A stretch of DNA of 64,000 bases from Marinobacter sp. es.048 (GCF_900188435.1 NZ_FYFA01000002.1:496001-560000); one strand, 5' to 3'. Positions 15,711 through 24,490 are shown, numbered from the stretch's first letter. The notes: a model not told the origin generated them from the letters alone. A program made the numbers and translations.

Positions 15711-16001
15711 ATGACAGCCTACGTTATCGGCAACATCACCGTGAAAGACCCGGACAAATGGGCGGAATACCGTAGCCTGGTGCCAGAAACGCTGGTTCCC
15801 TGGGGTGCGGAACTGGTGCTTCGGGGTACAAAGGCAAAGGTACTTAGCGGGCAATACCGGCACACCGATACGGTTGTTATCCGCTTTCCGGATGCGGGTT
15901 CCGCCGCCGATTGGCACAACTCCGCTGCCTATCAGGCATTGGTGCCGTTGCGCACCCAGGCAGCGGATGTGGATCTGGTGACTTTCGAGGCCGATGAATA
16001 A
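15711..16001 (+). CDS. DUF1330 family protein
   Basis: 96 residues with the ferredoxin-like DUF1330 pattern: YVIGNITVKDPDKWAEYRS at the start, LVLRGTKAKVLSG in the middle and VVIRFPDAGSAADWHNSAAY before the C-terminus. Small cytoplasmic protein; no biochemical role is established for the family. The ATG follows CAGGAGACCGCGA. A single-gene unit, 60 bases ahead of the thioesterase gene. Confidence 0.88.
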   Translation: MTAYVIGNITVKDPDKWAEYRSLVPETLVPWGAELVLRGTKAKVLSGQYRHTDTVVIRFPDAGSAADWHNSAAYQALVPLRTQAADVDLVTFEADE

Positions 16002-16061
16002 CTACTGCCAACGCCAGCACCCTGGCGCCTATACTGGATAGCAAACCACCAGAGAAACGCC

Positions 16062-16541
16062 ATGGAACCCGAATCAACAACACTGAGCATGACCGTCCTG
16101 ATGACGCCGGACAAAGCCAATTTCTCCGGCAATGTCCACGGCGGCACCCTGCTGAAGTACCTGGATGAGGTTGCCTATGCCTGCGCCAGCCGCTACGCGG
16201 GGACCTATGTCGTTACCCTGTCCGTCGACCAGGTGATGTTCCTCCAACCGATCCAAATTGGCGAGCTGGTCACCTTTCTGGCCAGTGTGAACTTCACCGG
16301 CCGTACCTCCATGGAGATCGGCATCAAAGTGGTTACCGAGAACATCCGCGACAAGTTGGTCCGGCATAGCAACAGCTGCTTTTTTACCATGGTGGCGGTT
16401 GATGACAACGGCAAAGCCGTCGCCGTGCCGCAGCTGGTTCCACGCACCGATGATCAGATCCGGCGATTTGCCAACGGTAAAGAGCGCCGCGCGATTCGTG
16501 CCGAACTCGAGGAACGCTACAGGGCGCTCCATCGCAAGTAA
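16062..16541 (+). CDS. acyl-CoA thioesterase, YciA/hotdog family
   Basis: 159 residues. The hotdog signature is ANFSGNVHGGTLLKYLDEVAY (about residues 19-39), with the catalytic Asp/Glu pattern of YciA-like acyl-CoA thioesterases. The second half has VTFLASVNFTGRTSMEIGIKV, typical of the family. It hydrolyses acyl-CoA thioesters in the cytoplasm; chain-length preference cannot be told. It ends with a charged helix (RRAIRAELEERYRALHRK). Confidence 0.87.
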   Translation: MEPESTTLSMTVLMTPDKANFSGNVHGGTLLKYLDEVAYACASRYAGTYVVTLSVDQVMFLQPIQIGELVTFLASVNFTGRTSMEIGIKVVTENIRDKLVRHSNSCFFTMVAVDDNGKAVAVPQLVPRTDDQIRRFANGKERRAIRAELEERYRALHRK

Positions 16542-16657
16542 GCCCGGAGACCGAAAGGGAAACCAGTTCCCGAGAAAAGTCGGTTCCAGCATGTTTGAGC
16601 ACTCGCGCTCGAATGGTAATGTTCAATGGTATCAGTCACCCAGATTCCGGAGGGCTC

Positions 16658-16924
16658 ATGGCAGGTGGATGGTCAAAGGATGGTGCGGTGCAGGAACAGA
16701 TCGACGCCAGTGTTGAAGACGAAATCCAACGCGCTCGCAGCCAGCTAGCCGGAGGCGAGAGCGCCGAGGAATGCGATGAGTGTGGTGTTCCGATTCCGGA
16801 GGCCCGGCGTAAGGCTATTCCCGGTGTCCGGTTGTGCATTGACTGCCAGTCGGCCCTTGAAAAGGAGCACCCTCACTCAGGCACAATCAATCGCAGAGGC
16901 AGCAAGGACAGCCAGCTTCGCTAG
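16658..16924 (+). CDS. DksA/TraR-type zinc-finger protein, YbiI-like
   Basis: 88 residues from the ATG at 16658, which follows CCGGAGGGCTC; an upstream ATG at 16595 would add 21 residues without a good ribosome binding site. The four-cysteine zinc finger is CDECGVPIP and CIDCQ. The C-terminal RRGSKDSQLR and overall length of 88 match E. coli YbiI. The protein lacks the long coiled coil of DksA. Its function is unclear. Confidence 0.88.
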   Translation: MAGGWSKDGAVQEQIDASVEDEIQRARSQLAGGESAEECDECGVPIPEARRKAIPGVRLCIDCQSALEKEHPHSGTINRRGSKDSQLR

Positions 16925-16975
16925 CCTGTCATCTCCTCATTGCATGAAAACTTTTTGATAGTGAAAACGGACCAA

Positions 16976-17428
16976 ATGGAGAAACGCATTCCACCTGTCG
17001 CGCTGGTACTGATTGTGGGGTTACTGATGTGGCTCATCGCAGAATCAGGCCCGCGCGTAAACATTGGCGAAACGCTTCGTTTGGCAGTAGCAACCGCCCT
17101 GTTTCTGCTGGGTGCCCTGTTCGCACTGGCCGGTGTGCTTGCGTTCCGCTCCTCGAATACAACGGTAGACCCTCGCAAGCCGGAAGCCAGCTCCACGCTG
17201 GTCAGCTCAGGCGTATACCGCTATTCCCGCAATCCAATGTACCTGGGTTTCGGGTTGTGGCTCCTCGGCTGGGGCGTTTTCCTGGCGTCCGCCTGGGCCT
17301 TGATCGGCATCTTTGTCTTCATGGTGTATATGAACCGGTTCCAGATTGCACCGGAGGAGCGTGCCCTGCGGGAGATGTTCGGCGATGACTTCCGGGATTA
17401 TGAGCGACGGGTGCGCCGGTGGCTTTAG
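16976..17428 (+). CDS. isoprenylcysteine methyltransferase-like membrane protein (PEMT/ICMT family)
   Basis: 150 residues from the ATG at 16976; an upstream ATG at 16940 is possible. Three to four membrane segments are followed by the family core LVSSGVYRYSRNPMYLGFGL, where the RNPMY motif belongs to the S-adenosylmethionine site of ICMT/PEMT-like methyltransferases, and by ERALREMFGDDFRDYERRVRRWL, which is the usual C-terminus. Probably an inner-membrane small-molecule or lipid methyltransferase; the substrate is unknown. The CPBP protease-like gene starts 16 bases later. Confidence 0.85.
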   Translation: MEKRIPPVALVLIVGLLMWLIAESGPRVNIGETLRLAVATALFLLGALFALAGVLAFRSSNTTVDPRKPEASSTLVSSGVYRYSRNPMYLGFGLWLLGWGVFLASAWALIGIFVFMVYMNRFQIAPEERALREMFGDDFRDYERRVRRWL

Positions 17429-17444
17429 ATACCTTTAAAAAGTC

Positions 17445-17978
17445 ATGACGAAGCCTGCAAGATACTTTTCGGACAACCTCGGCCAGAGTTTTCTGGTCTC
17501 CCCTACTAAGGCACCGGCAAAGACCTGGGCGCTGGTACCAGTGTTCGTCTTCATAGCCCTGTCAGTGGGCTTTAGCGCCGGCCTATTTCAACCGGGATGG
17601 CTGGATTCGCCAATCACTCCCCTGCTCCCCTTCATATTGTTTGTGTTCCCCTCATTGCTCGAAGAAGCCTTCTTCAGGGGCGTACTGATTCCGAGAAACA
17701 TTCTCGAATCGGGGCGCATAAAAGCGTTTTGGCGTGTGGTGATCAGTACGTTGGTATTCGTTGCCTGGCATCCGCTCAATGCGCTGGCCTTTAATCCCAC
17801 GGCTATTCCTCTTTTCCTCGATCCGTGGTTTCTCGTTATCGTGGCCGCTATGGGGCTTACCTGCGGCCACGCCTATGTGCTTTCCCGCTCTATCTGGGTA
17901 CCGGTAATCATTCATTGGGCAGCGGTAACGGTTTGGGTGCTTTTTCTTGGTGGCAGAAATCTTGTGCTGGAGCTGTAA
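17445..17978 (+). CDS. CPBP-family intramembrane metalloprotease-like protein
   Basis: 177 residues with about five hydrophobic segments. CPBP motifs are present in order: EEAFFRG (about residue 71), AWHPLNALAF (motif with His), and VPVIIHWAAVT (last His). These residues form the presumed zinc site of the Rce1-like CPBP family. Bacterial members are linked to bacteriocin immunity or membrane protein processing; which applies here is unknown. It lies close behind the ICMT-like gene, which is suggestive because Rce1 and ICMT act on the same substrates in eukaryotes, but in bacteria the pairing may be chance. Confidence 0.85.
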   Translation: MTKPARYFSDNLGQSFLVSPTKAPAKTWALVPVFVFIALSVGFSAGLFQPGWLDSPITPLLPFILFVFPSLLEEAFFRGVLIPRNILESGRIKAFWRVVISTLVFVAWHPLNALAFNPTAIPLFLDPWFLVIVAAMGLTCGHAYVLSRSIWVPVIIHWAAVTVWVLFLGGRNLVLEL

Positions 17979-18049
17979 CAGTTTTTCCTGCCCCCAAGCT
18001 ACCAGCTGCTAACCTGTAAATGACGAAAGCATTTTCGGAGGTAGGCCCC

Positions 18050-18274
18050 ATGCCCTACAACAACAATTCGGAATTACCAGCGAGCGTACGCAACAATTTG
18101 CCAGGCCATGCCCAGGAGATCTATCGCAAAGCATTCAACTCTGCCTGGGATGAATACAACGATCCCGAGGACCGCCGGGGCCATTCAGGCCGCGAAGAAA
18201 CGGCCCACAAAGTTGCTTGGGCAGCGGTAAAACAGGAATATCACAAGGAAGGTGATAAATGGGTTAAGACTTGA
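18050..18274 (+). CDS. chaB: ChaB family protein
   Basis: 74 residues from the ATG at 18050, preceded by CGGAGGTAGGCCCC; the frame is open further upstream but E. coli ChaB starts at the same place. The sequence LPGHAQEIYRKAFNSAWDEY and REETAHKVAWAAVKQEY are ChaB hallmarks. ChaB is a small protein linked to cation transport regulation in E. coli, with an uncertain mechanism. No ChaA gene is adjacent. Confidence 0.9.
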   Translation: MPYNNNSELPASVRNNLPGHAQEIYRKAFNSAWDEYNDPEDRRGHSGREETAHKVAWAAVKQEYHKEGDKWVKT

Positions 18275-18394
18275 ACCGGTGTGCCGACAAGCAAACCTTC
18301 GGGCACAAGGCCTTGCGGGTGATGGGGCTTCGCCGAATTGCAGGCCTATGATTTAGAAGTCTTTCGTAATTGCTCGAAAATCCTCTCGTATTCG

Positions 18395-18505
18395 CTGGCT
18401 GAAATCGTCGGCTGCTACCTGCCCTATCTTTGGCTTCGTGAAGGCAAGACCATCTGGCTTTTGGTGCCAGGCGCGTTGATCAAATCACCCAGATCAGACC
18501 ATTGA
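18395..18505 (+). pseudogene. truncated ynfA-like gene remnant
   Basis: The frame reads [18 protein letters not shown] then IWLLVPGAL (18395-18478), which matches the N-terminal part of YnfA/UPF0060 small membrane proteins almost perfectly. It then departs into unrelated sequence and stops at 18503-18505. There is no proper start (the upstream frame reads [11 protein letters not shown]) and the last three helices are missing, so the gene is broken. It lies in the 332-base gap between chaB and the serine hydrolase gene; I see nothing else in that gap. Confidence 0.75.
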
Positions 18506-18606
18506 ACGAACAGGCTTAATTGAGTGGTGAGCCCCCGGCCGTGTCCTGACGTACCTTTGTCGAGTGTTCTCCCTTTTAAAAACAGATAATCACGACCCTC
18601 GAAACT

Positions 18607-19605
18607 ATGCGACGTTTATCAAGTTGGATTTTCGCACTTCTGCTACTGGTGCCCCTGCCAGGCCATTCAGAGATCGCCGACTGGCGAACAAATGTGTCGA
18701 GAGAGGCTGCGAACCTTGAGCGCCTTCACAGCCTGATTGTTGTCCATGAGGGTGAGGAAATTCTGGCATTGGATTTGAAGAACGCCGGCCTGGACACGCC
18801 AACCAACATCAAGTCGCTCTCCAAGACGGTGCTCGCTGCGCTGGTGGGTATCGGCATCGAAAAAGGCGTGTTCGAGGGAACCAATCAGCCGGTTATTGAA
18901 ACTCTCGGTGACCGTGTACCAGCCTCCGCTACCGAGGGCGTGGACAGAATAACTTTAGGGCACCTTCTATCTTTGCAAGCGGGGTTACAGCGAACATCTG
19001 GCCGATACTATGGGCCGTGGGTGAACAGCGAGAACTGGGTGCGCCATGTGCTCACTCGCCCTTTTGTCGATGAGCCGGGCGGGCGCATGCTCTACTCAAC
19101 CGGCAGCAGCCATCTGCTCTCCGCCGCGCTCACCGAAAGCGCCGGACGAAGCACCCTTGCCCTGGCGCGGGAGTGGTTGGGCGAGCCGCTGAATATCACG
19201 ATTCCGGCCTGGGGCCGGGACCCTCAGGGAATCTATTTCGGTGGCAACAATATGCTTCTCTCGCCCCGCGACCTGGCAAAAATCGGCGAGCTGTATCGCA
19301 ATGAGGGGCGTGTTGGCGACCAGCTTCTGTTTCCAGAGAACTGGGTGAGCGAATCATGGATGGAACGGGCAAGATCCGCTTACACCGATGATCCCTATGG
19401 CTACGGATGGTTCCAGCAGCCCCTAGCGGGCGAAATGGGGTATTACGGGCGGGGCTATGGCGGCCAGGTGATTTACGTAATGCCTGCTCTTCAAATGACC
19501 GTGGTGATGACGTCAGACCCTACCCCTCCGTCACCAGGTTCGTCCTTTCTGCGCCGCCAGTTCCAAATAATTGAAAATTACATTATCCCAGCCCTCAAGC
19601 ACTGA
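18607..19605 (+). CDS. serine hydrolase of the class C beta-lactamase / EstB family
   Basis: 332 residues. A signal peptide covers about residues 1-21 (FALLLLVPLPGHS). The nucleophile motif is SLSK (S70-K73), followed by LGHLLSLQAGL, a Tyr motif at YSTGSSHLLSAAL and the third motif region GYGGQVIYV. These are features of the beta-lactamase/penicillin-binding-protein-like esterases. It is probably exported and hydrolyses an ester or peptide bond; true beta-lactamase activity is not indicated because the third motif is not KTG. Confidence 0.85.
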   Translation: MRRLSSWIFALLLLVPLPGHSEIADWRTNVSREAANLERLHSLIVVHEGEEILALDLKNAGLDTPTNIKSLSKTVLAALVGIGIEKGVFEGTNQPVIETLGDRVPASATEGVDRITLGHLLSLQAGLQRTSGRYYGPWVNSENWVRHVLTRPFVDEPGGRMLYSTGSSHLLSAALTESAGRSTLALAREWLGEPLNITIPAWGRDPQGIYFGGNNMLLSPRDLAKIGELYRNEGRVGDQLLFPENWVSESWMERARSAYTDDPYGYGWFQQPLAGEMGYYGRGYGGQVIYVMPALQMTVVMTSDPTPPSPGSSFLRRQFQIIENYIIPALKH

Positions 19606-19671
19606 TTCGCCCGCCACAACGTCATTTCCTCAACTATACTCACGTGTGAAGAACACCAGGGAGGAAATGAG

Positions 19672-20100
19672 ATGAACAGGATCGCAATTAGCCTATCTTT
19701 AGCTCTGTTGATTGCACCAGTAGCAGCGTTCGCAGAGAGCAAAATGTCTGAGGCACCGGCCAACGCTGGCGTGTATTTTGTCCAGCCAACCGATGGCGCA
19801 ACCGTTGACCAAACCTTCAAAGTTGTCTTTGGCCTGCGGCATATGGGCGTGGCGCCCGCTGGCGTTGAAAAAGCAGGCACCGGGCACCACCACCTGCTGA
19901 TCGATACCGATGTGCCTTCTGATTTAAGCCAATCCCTTCCGGCAACGGATCAGATCAAGCACTTTGGTGGCGGTCAAACCGAAACCGAGATCACGCTATC
20001 GCCGGGCAAACATACGCTGCAACTATTGGTGGGTGATCACATGCACGTGCCGCATAACCCGCCCGTGGTCTCCGAGCAGATCACGGTGATGGTGGAGTGA
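19672..20100 (+). CDS. DUF4399 periplasmic protein
   Basis: 142 residues. The signal peptide ends AAFAES at about residue 22. The DUF4399 marks are GVYFVQPTDGATV, GTGHHHLLIDTD and HVPHNPPVVSEQITV. The histidine-rich segments could bind metal, but no role is known for the family. The ATG follows GGGAGGAAATGAG. It stands alone between the serine hydrolase and the dehydrogenase genes. Confidence 0.9.
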   Translation: MNRIAISLSLALLIAPVAAFAESKMSEAPANAGVYFVQPTDGATVDQTFKVVFGLRHMGVAPAGVEKAGTGHHHLLIDTDVPSDLSQSLPATDQIKHFGGGQTETEITLSPGKHTLQLLVGDHMHVPHNPPVVSEQITVMVE

Positions 20101-20212
20101 CCGCCACGCTGAACGGAAAGGCCAAGCCAGAGCTGCGTTTCAGTCAATCCCATTGGTGTCCGATCATGGTACTGTGACGACAAATGACCAGAACGGATCC
20201 AAGGGATAACTG

Positions 20213-20959
20213 ATGCGAAAGAACATTCTGATTACCGGTGCCAGCACCGGTCTCGGAGAAGGCATGGCCCGCGAATGGGCCGCCAAAGGCTGTAACCTTG
20301 CGCTGTGCGCACGTCGGGCTGACAAGCTAGAGGCTCTCCAGCGGGAATTGCAACAGGCATATCCGAATATCAGGGTGCTTGTTCGAGGCCTTGATGTCTG
20401 CAATTACGATCAGGTGTTCGAGGTGTTCCGTGGCTTCCGTGATGAGCTCGGCAGTCTCGACCGGGTGGTCGTGAACGCGGGTATTGGCAGCTCACAGCCC
20501 ATAGGCCGTGGGCACTTTGCCGCCAACCGCCACACCGCAGAAACCAACTTCATCGCCGCCATTGCCCAGAGCGAGGCGGCCATGGAGATTTTCCGCGCGC
20601 AAAACAGTGGTCACCTGGTGCTGATGTCCTCGGTCAGTGGCGTCCGTGGATTCCGCGGCCCACTGAATGTTTACGCCGCCACCAAGGCCGCCGTGGCCTC
20701 CTTGGCCGAAGGCTTGCAACTGGATACCAAGGGCAAGCCCATCAACGTTAGCAACATCATGCCCGGCTACATTCTCACCGATATTAACCGCGATACGAAA
20801 AATGCGCCCTTCCGGGTGGATCTGGAAACCGGCGTGAAGGCTCTGGTGAAAGCCATCGAATCGGAAAAACGCCGGGCCTATGTGCCCTGGTGGCCCTGGA
20901 CACCGCTGAGTTACGTGTTGAAGTCCCTGCCCTTCGGGATTTTCGCGAGAGCCATGTAG
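20213..20959 (+). CDS. short-chain dehydrogenase/reductase
   Basis: 248 residues. The cofactor motif TGASTGLGEGMA is at residues 8-19, the catalytic serine lies in LMSSVSGVRGF and the YxxxK pair in YAATKAAVASLAEGL (about residue 153). The C-terminus contains a hydrophobic stretch (WWPWTPLSYVLKSLPFGIFA), which may attach it to the membrane. An NAD(P)-dependent oxidoreductase with unknown substrate. The next gene starts 19 bases downstream, so the two may be co-transcribed. Confidence 0.9.
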   Translation: MRKNILITGASTGLGEGMAREWAAKGCNLALCARRADKLEALQRELQQAYPNIRVLVRGLDVCNYDQVFEVFRGFRDELGSLDRVVVNAGIGSSQPIGRGHFAANRHTAETNFIAAIAQSEAAMEIFRAQNSGHLVLMSSVSGVRGFRGPLNVYAATKAAVASLAEGLQLDTKGKPINVSNIMPGYILTDINRDTKNAPFRVDLETGVKALVKAIESEKRRAYVPWWPWTPLSYVLKSLPFGIFARAM

Positions 20960-20978
20960 CCAGCCCGGAGTCCATCCG

Positions 20979-21371
20979 ATGTTCAAATCCATCGCCCTGG
21001 CCACCCTGCTTTTCGTATTGGTGGCCTTTCTGGGATTTCAGTACTACATAACGTCAGTGCCCGACCTCGCAGAACCCGTTTCTGTAGAGGAAACCCGTTT
21101 CATTGAGCAAGACAACTCGCTCCTTATAACGCTCCGTGGCAATGGAGGCCGCCAATTCACCCTGGGCCTAAGGGGAAACATAGAGAACAAACCGGAAGAA
21201 ACCGCCCTGTTCTTTATCAGCAATCCGGATTTAGTACCCTATGTCTATTGGCCAGGGCTTCGCAGCAACGATGAGAAGCGGGTGCTGGAATTAATTGAGG
21301 ATGTGATAGAGAAAGGGGCTCAGGACGGAGCGATATCGCAGGTTTATGAGGTTCTGAAAAACCGGAACTGA
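20979..21371 (+). CDS. membrane-anchored protein of unknown function
   Basis: 130 residues. The first 26 residues are hydrophobic (IALATLLFVLVAFLGFQYYI) and probably form a single membrane anchor or an uncleaved signal. The rest is a small soluble domain with ITLRGNGGRQFTLGLRGN and ends in an acidic and basic helix. I do not recognise a family. It lies directly behind the SDR gene and ends before a convergent ABC operon. Confidence 0.65.
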   Translation: MFKSIALATLLFVLVAFLGFQYYITSVPDLAEPVSVEETRFIEQDNSLLITLRGNGGRQFTLGLRGNIENKPEETALFFISNPDLVPYVYWPGLRSNDEKRVLELIEDVIEKGAQDGAISQVYEVLKNRN

Positions 21372-21480
21372 CCCTTGCGGTTTTGGAGCAGGAGAATGCA
21401 CTACCCTCTTGCGGCTTGAAAATGGCTGGGGAAGCGGGTCCAAGAACTCCCCCAACCAGCGCCACGCCTGTGGCAACTTT

Positions 21481-22203
21481 TTAGCGCACTTTTGAGAGAA
21501 ACTTCTGGGTGAGCGGGTTTTGCGGATCGGTAATCACCTGCCGTGCCTCACCGATCTCTGCAATCACACCCTCGTGGAAGTAAGCCACCCGATCAGAGAC
21601 ATCCCGTGCGAATCCCATTTCGTGGGTCACACAGATCATGGTCATCCCCTCTTCTGCCAACAGGCGCAGGGTATCCAGAACCTCGCCGACCAGCTCCGGG
21701 TCGAGCGCGGAGGTCACCTCGTCAAGCAGCATGTAGTCAGGCTTCATGGCCAGAGCACGGGCGATCGCCAGGCGCTGCTGCTGGCCGCCGGACATTTTCG
21801 TGGGATAGACGTCGAACTTGTCACCCAGGCCGACGTGCTCCAACTCTTTCTTGGCAATTTCAATTGCCTCTTCCTTGCTCATTTTCTTGACGATTCTGGG
21901 CGCCAGGGCGGCGTTCTCAAGCACAGTCATATGAGGAAAGGAATTCCATTGCTGAAAGACCATGCCCAGTTTCTGGCGCAGCTTGTCCTTGTTGGTCTCT
22001 TTGGCATGGACATCCACATCATCAACGAGGATCTTGCCCTTGTTGATAGGCTCAATGGCATTGATGCAATACAGGAGAGTCGACTTGCCACTGCCGGAGC
22101 CCCCGATAACGCTCACGACCTCGCCTTTCTTTACATCCAGGCTGACGCCTTTCAGTACTTCAAGATCGCCGAAGGATTTATGGACATTCTGTACGCTGAT
22201 CAT
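21481..22203 (-). CDS. polar amino-acid ABC transporter ATP-binding protein
   Basis: 240 residues of the GlnQ/HisP type. Walker A is GGSGSGKST (residues 34-42), the signature is MSGGQQQRLAIARAL and Walker B is YMLLDEVTSALDPEL, all typical of this subfamily. It is the last gene of a four-gene importer and overlaps the upstream permease gene by 4 bases (ATGA). Ligand specificity cannot be read off the ATPase. Confidence 0.93.
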   Translation of the reverse strand: MISVQNVHKSFGDLEVLKGVSLDVKKGEVVSVIGGSGSGKSTLLYCINAIEPINKGKILVDDVDVHAKETNKDKLRQKLGMVFQQWNSFPHMTVLENAALAPRIVKKMSKEEAIEIAKKELEHVGLGDKFDVYPTKMSGGQQQRLAIARALAMKPDYMLLDEVTSALDPELVGEVLDTLRLLAEEGMTMICVTHEMGFARDVSDRVAYFHEGVIAEIGEARQVITDPQNPLTQKFLSKVR

Positions 22204-22853
22204 ATTGCCATTTTCCTCTCAACATACCGGCCGTAGTGGGACAGCGGGTACGAAATAATGAAGTAAAAGATACCAACACCGATCAGGATCTCGAGCGGTT
22301 GCTGGGTTCTTGAAATCAGTTGCTCCGACGTGCGCAGCAATTCCATGTAACCGATGACCGAGACCAGGGCCGAGTCCTTGATTACACTGAGTGCAACACC
22401 CAGCCACGAGGGGAACACAGCACGCAAACCAATCGGTAACCGAATGTGGTAGATGGTTTGCCATTTGGTCATACCCAGTGAGCGCGCTGCTGTCTGCATT
22501 GAGGGACTGACGCTCTCAAAGCCACTGCGGAATACCTCGCTCATGAAGGCCATGGTATACAGCGAAAGCACAATGGAGCCCGCAACAAACGGCGCCAATG
22601 GATTCCCCATCGCACCGACAAAGGTGGAGAACAGAATAAGCTGGATGATCAGGGGAACACTTCTCAGCACGTCGAGCACGCTACCGAAAAGGACGTTGAC
22701 GGCCTTGTTGCTCTCGGCACGGAGAAAGCCGACGATCAATCCCAGAATAGTGCCCACCACGATGGCGACAACAGAGATGATGATGGTATTCCAGACACCG
22801 GTCAGGATCAGACCGCTATCGCTCCAGGACAGGGGTGTGAATAAGGAATTCAT
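22200..22853 (-). CDS. polar amino-acid ABC transporter permease 2
   Basis: 217 residues with about five membrane helices and the HisM/GlnP-type signature MQTAARSLGMTKWQTIYHIRLP, the EAA loop for the ATPase. It starts within one base of the end of permease 1, showing tight translational coupling. Inner membrane half-channel with permease 1. Confidence 0.92.
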   Translation of the reverse strand: MNSLFTPLSWSDSGLILTGVWNTIIISVVAIVVGTILGLIVGFLRAESNKAVNVLFGSVLDVLRSVPLIIQLILFSTFVGAMGNPLAPFVAGSIVLSLYTMAFMSEVFRSGFESVSPSMQTAARSLGMTKWQTIYHIRLPIGLRAVFPSWLGVALSVIKDSALVSVIGYMELLRTSEQLISRTQQPLEILIGVGIFYFIISYPLSHYGRYVERKMAI

Positions 22854-23518
22854 CAGATTTCCCCCTTGAAGAGTCTACGAGCAAGCAGTGATGACCCAAA
22901 CAACACGAGTTTGGTGATGATGAAGTACATCACAGCCGCCACAATGAAGAACTCCAGCGTTCGGAACGACAGTGACTGCAAACGCTGAGTCGTGCCAGAA
23001 AGCTCGCTCATACCCACGAGAATGCCCAGAGAGCTCATCAGGATGGACCAGACGAACTGGTTGGTCATCGGGTGGTAAATGCGCCTCAGCATCTGCGGAA
23101 GGATGATGTATCGATACGTCTGGATACTGGTCATGCCCAGGGACTTGGAGGCACTGTACTGGGTGCTCGGAATCGACTGAAAACCACCCCGGAACGTCTC
23201 CGTCAGGTAGCCCGCGTTGATGAAGACCAGTGCGCTCAGTACCGCCACATAGGGGCTGAGGTGGATACCAAATGCTCCAAGGCCGAAATAGGCCATGTAG
23301 ATCTGGAACAGGGCCGGCGTATTCCGGGCGATCTCGACCCAGACCGTAGCAACCTGGCTGAAGAACTTCGTGTTATTCATTTTGGCGATCGCCAACAGTA
23401 TTGCGATTACAACGCCCAGAAGCATCGCCAGAACGGATACGTGCAGGGTAACGAAGGCACCGTTCAGCAGCTGGGGCATGTTCTGGAACACAACGTTCCA
23501 GTGAAATTCGTAGTCCAT
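22853..23518 (-). CDS. polar amino-acid ABC transporter permease 1
   Basis: 221 residues, HisQ/GlnP type. It has about five membrane helices and the EAA loop QYSASKSLGMTSIQTYRYIILP. The family-typical ARNTPALFQIYMAYFGLG stretch is present. It lies about 150 bases downstream of the binding-protein gene, with a hairpin between them. Confidence 0.92.
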   Translation of the reverse strand: MDYEFHWNVVFQNMPQLLNGAFVTLHVSVLAMLLGVVIAILLAIAKMNNTKFFSQVATVWVEIARNTPALFQIYMAYFGLGAFGIHLSPYVAVLSALVFINAGYLTETFRGGFQSIPSTQYSASKSLGMTSIQTYRYIILPQMLRRIYHPMTNQFVWSILMSSLGILVGMSELSGTTQRLQSLSFRTLEFFIVAAVMYFIITKLVLFGSSLLARRLFKGEI

Positions 23519-23636
23519 ACCTTGGCCATTTTATGAATGGTAGGAAACTCGACCAGAGCCCGGTAAGCAGGGCCTTGATCAGAATTTTAGGTCAGGACAC
23601 CCGAGAATGAGTGCCCGACCCGGGAACCAATGCAAT

Positions 23637-23661
23637 GACGGCCGCCTGTTTGGCGGCCGTC
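23637..23661 (-). terminator. intercistronic hairpin after the amino-acid binding-protein gene
   Basis: A perfect 10-bp stem, GACGGCCGCC with GGCGGCCGTC, and a 5-base loop lie 10 bases after the binding-protein stop codon. There is no T-run on the minus strand, so mRNA stabilisation or partial termination is more likely than full termination. Confidence 0.6.
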
Positions 23662-23671
23662 GGTTCGGGGC

Positions 23672-24490
23672 TTACTTGTTGTCCCGGAGGGACTGAATCA
23701 GATCGGCCGGCGCATCGGTACCGAAGTGCTTGTTGTAGGCTTCGTTCATGTTGCCGTCGCGAATCTGACGTACCAGGAACAGGTTCAGATAGTTGATCCA
23801 GGCAACCTCATCACGCTTGGCGATAATGCCCACCACGTCGTCATAGTTGGGAACGTAGGGACCGGCCTCAAAATCCGCGAACTCTTCGCTACGTAGTTTG
23901 GTTGCGATATTTGTGTTGGTTGAAATGATCGCGTCGACCTTGCCCTGGTAAAGGCCCAGATAGGCATCGTTCTCGGATTTGAAGGACGTGTAGTTGTCCT
24001 TCCCCCAACCCTGCTGCTCGGCATAGGCGAGGTATTCGGTTTCGTAAGTCGTGCCGAGTGCCGCACCGACCTTCAGATCCTTCAGGTCATCGAAGGATTC
24101 AATGTTCTTGTCCTCGTTGGCGATAACCTGGAATTTAAAAACGAAGTACGGGTAGGTGAAGCCAACGGTCTTGGCGCGCTCCAGTGTATCGGAGGTAGAA
24201 CCGATAACCACATCAGTCTTGCCGGAGACCAGGGAGGGGATCCGCTCACCCCAGGTAAGATTTAGAACATTAACATCTACGCCGAGCGCTTCGCCCAGGT
24301 CATTACAGTAATCGACGTCGAAGCCGGCCGCCTCGTTGTTCTCGTCAAAATATCCCATTGGTGGGAAATCCAGAACCACGCCACAGTTCAGAGTGCCACG
24401 TTGAATCACGGTGTCCAGCTGATCGGCTGTCGCGCTTACGGAAGTTACCGCAGCACAAGCGAATACAAGCGGTGCTAGTTTGCGAATCAT
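23672..24490 (-). CDS. polar amino-acid ABC transporter substrate-binding protein
   Basis: 272 residues from the ATG at 24490, which is preceded by AAAGAGAGAATAACT; a longer frame to 24571 adds 27 residues that do not look like a signal. The signal peptide ends SATADQ at about residue 20. The SBP_bac_3 pattern is present: GTLNCGVVLDFPPMGYFDE, AAGFDVDYCNDLGEALGV and GKTDVVIGSTSDTLERAKTV. It feeds the two permeases and ATPase encoded downstream. The ligand is unknown. Confidence 0.93.
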   Translation of the reverse strand: MIRKLAPLVFACAAVTSVSATADQLDTVIQRGTLNCGVVLDFPPMGYFDENNEAAGFDVDYCNDLGEALGVDVNVLNLTWGERIPSLVSGKTDVVIGSTSDTLERAKTVGFTYPYFVFKFQVIANEDKNIESFDDLKDLKVGAALGTTYETEYLAYAEQQGWGKDNYTSFKSENDAYLGLYQGKVDAIISTNTNIATKLRSEEFADFEAGPYVPNYDDVVGIIAKRDEVAWINYLNLFLVRQIRDGNMNEAYNKHFGTDAPADLIQSLRDNK

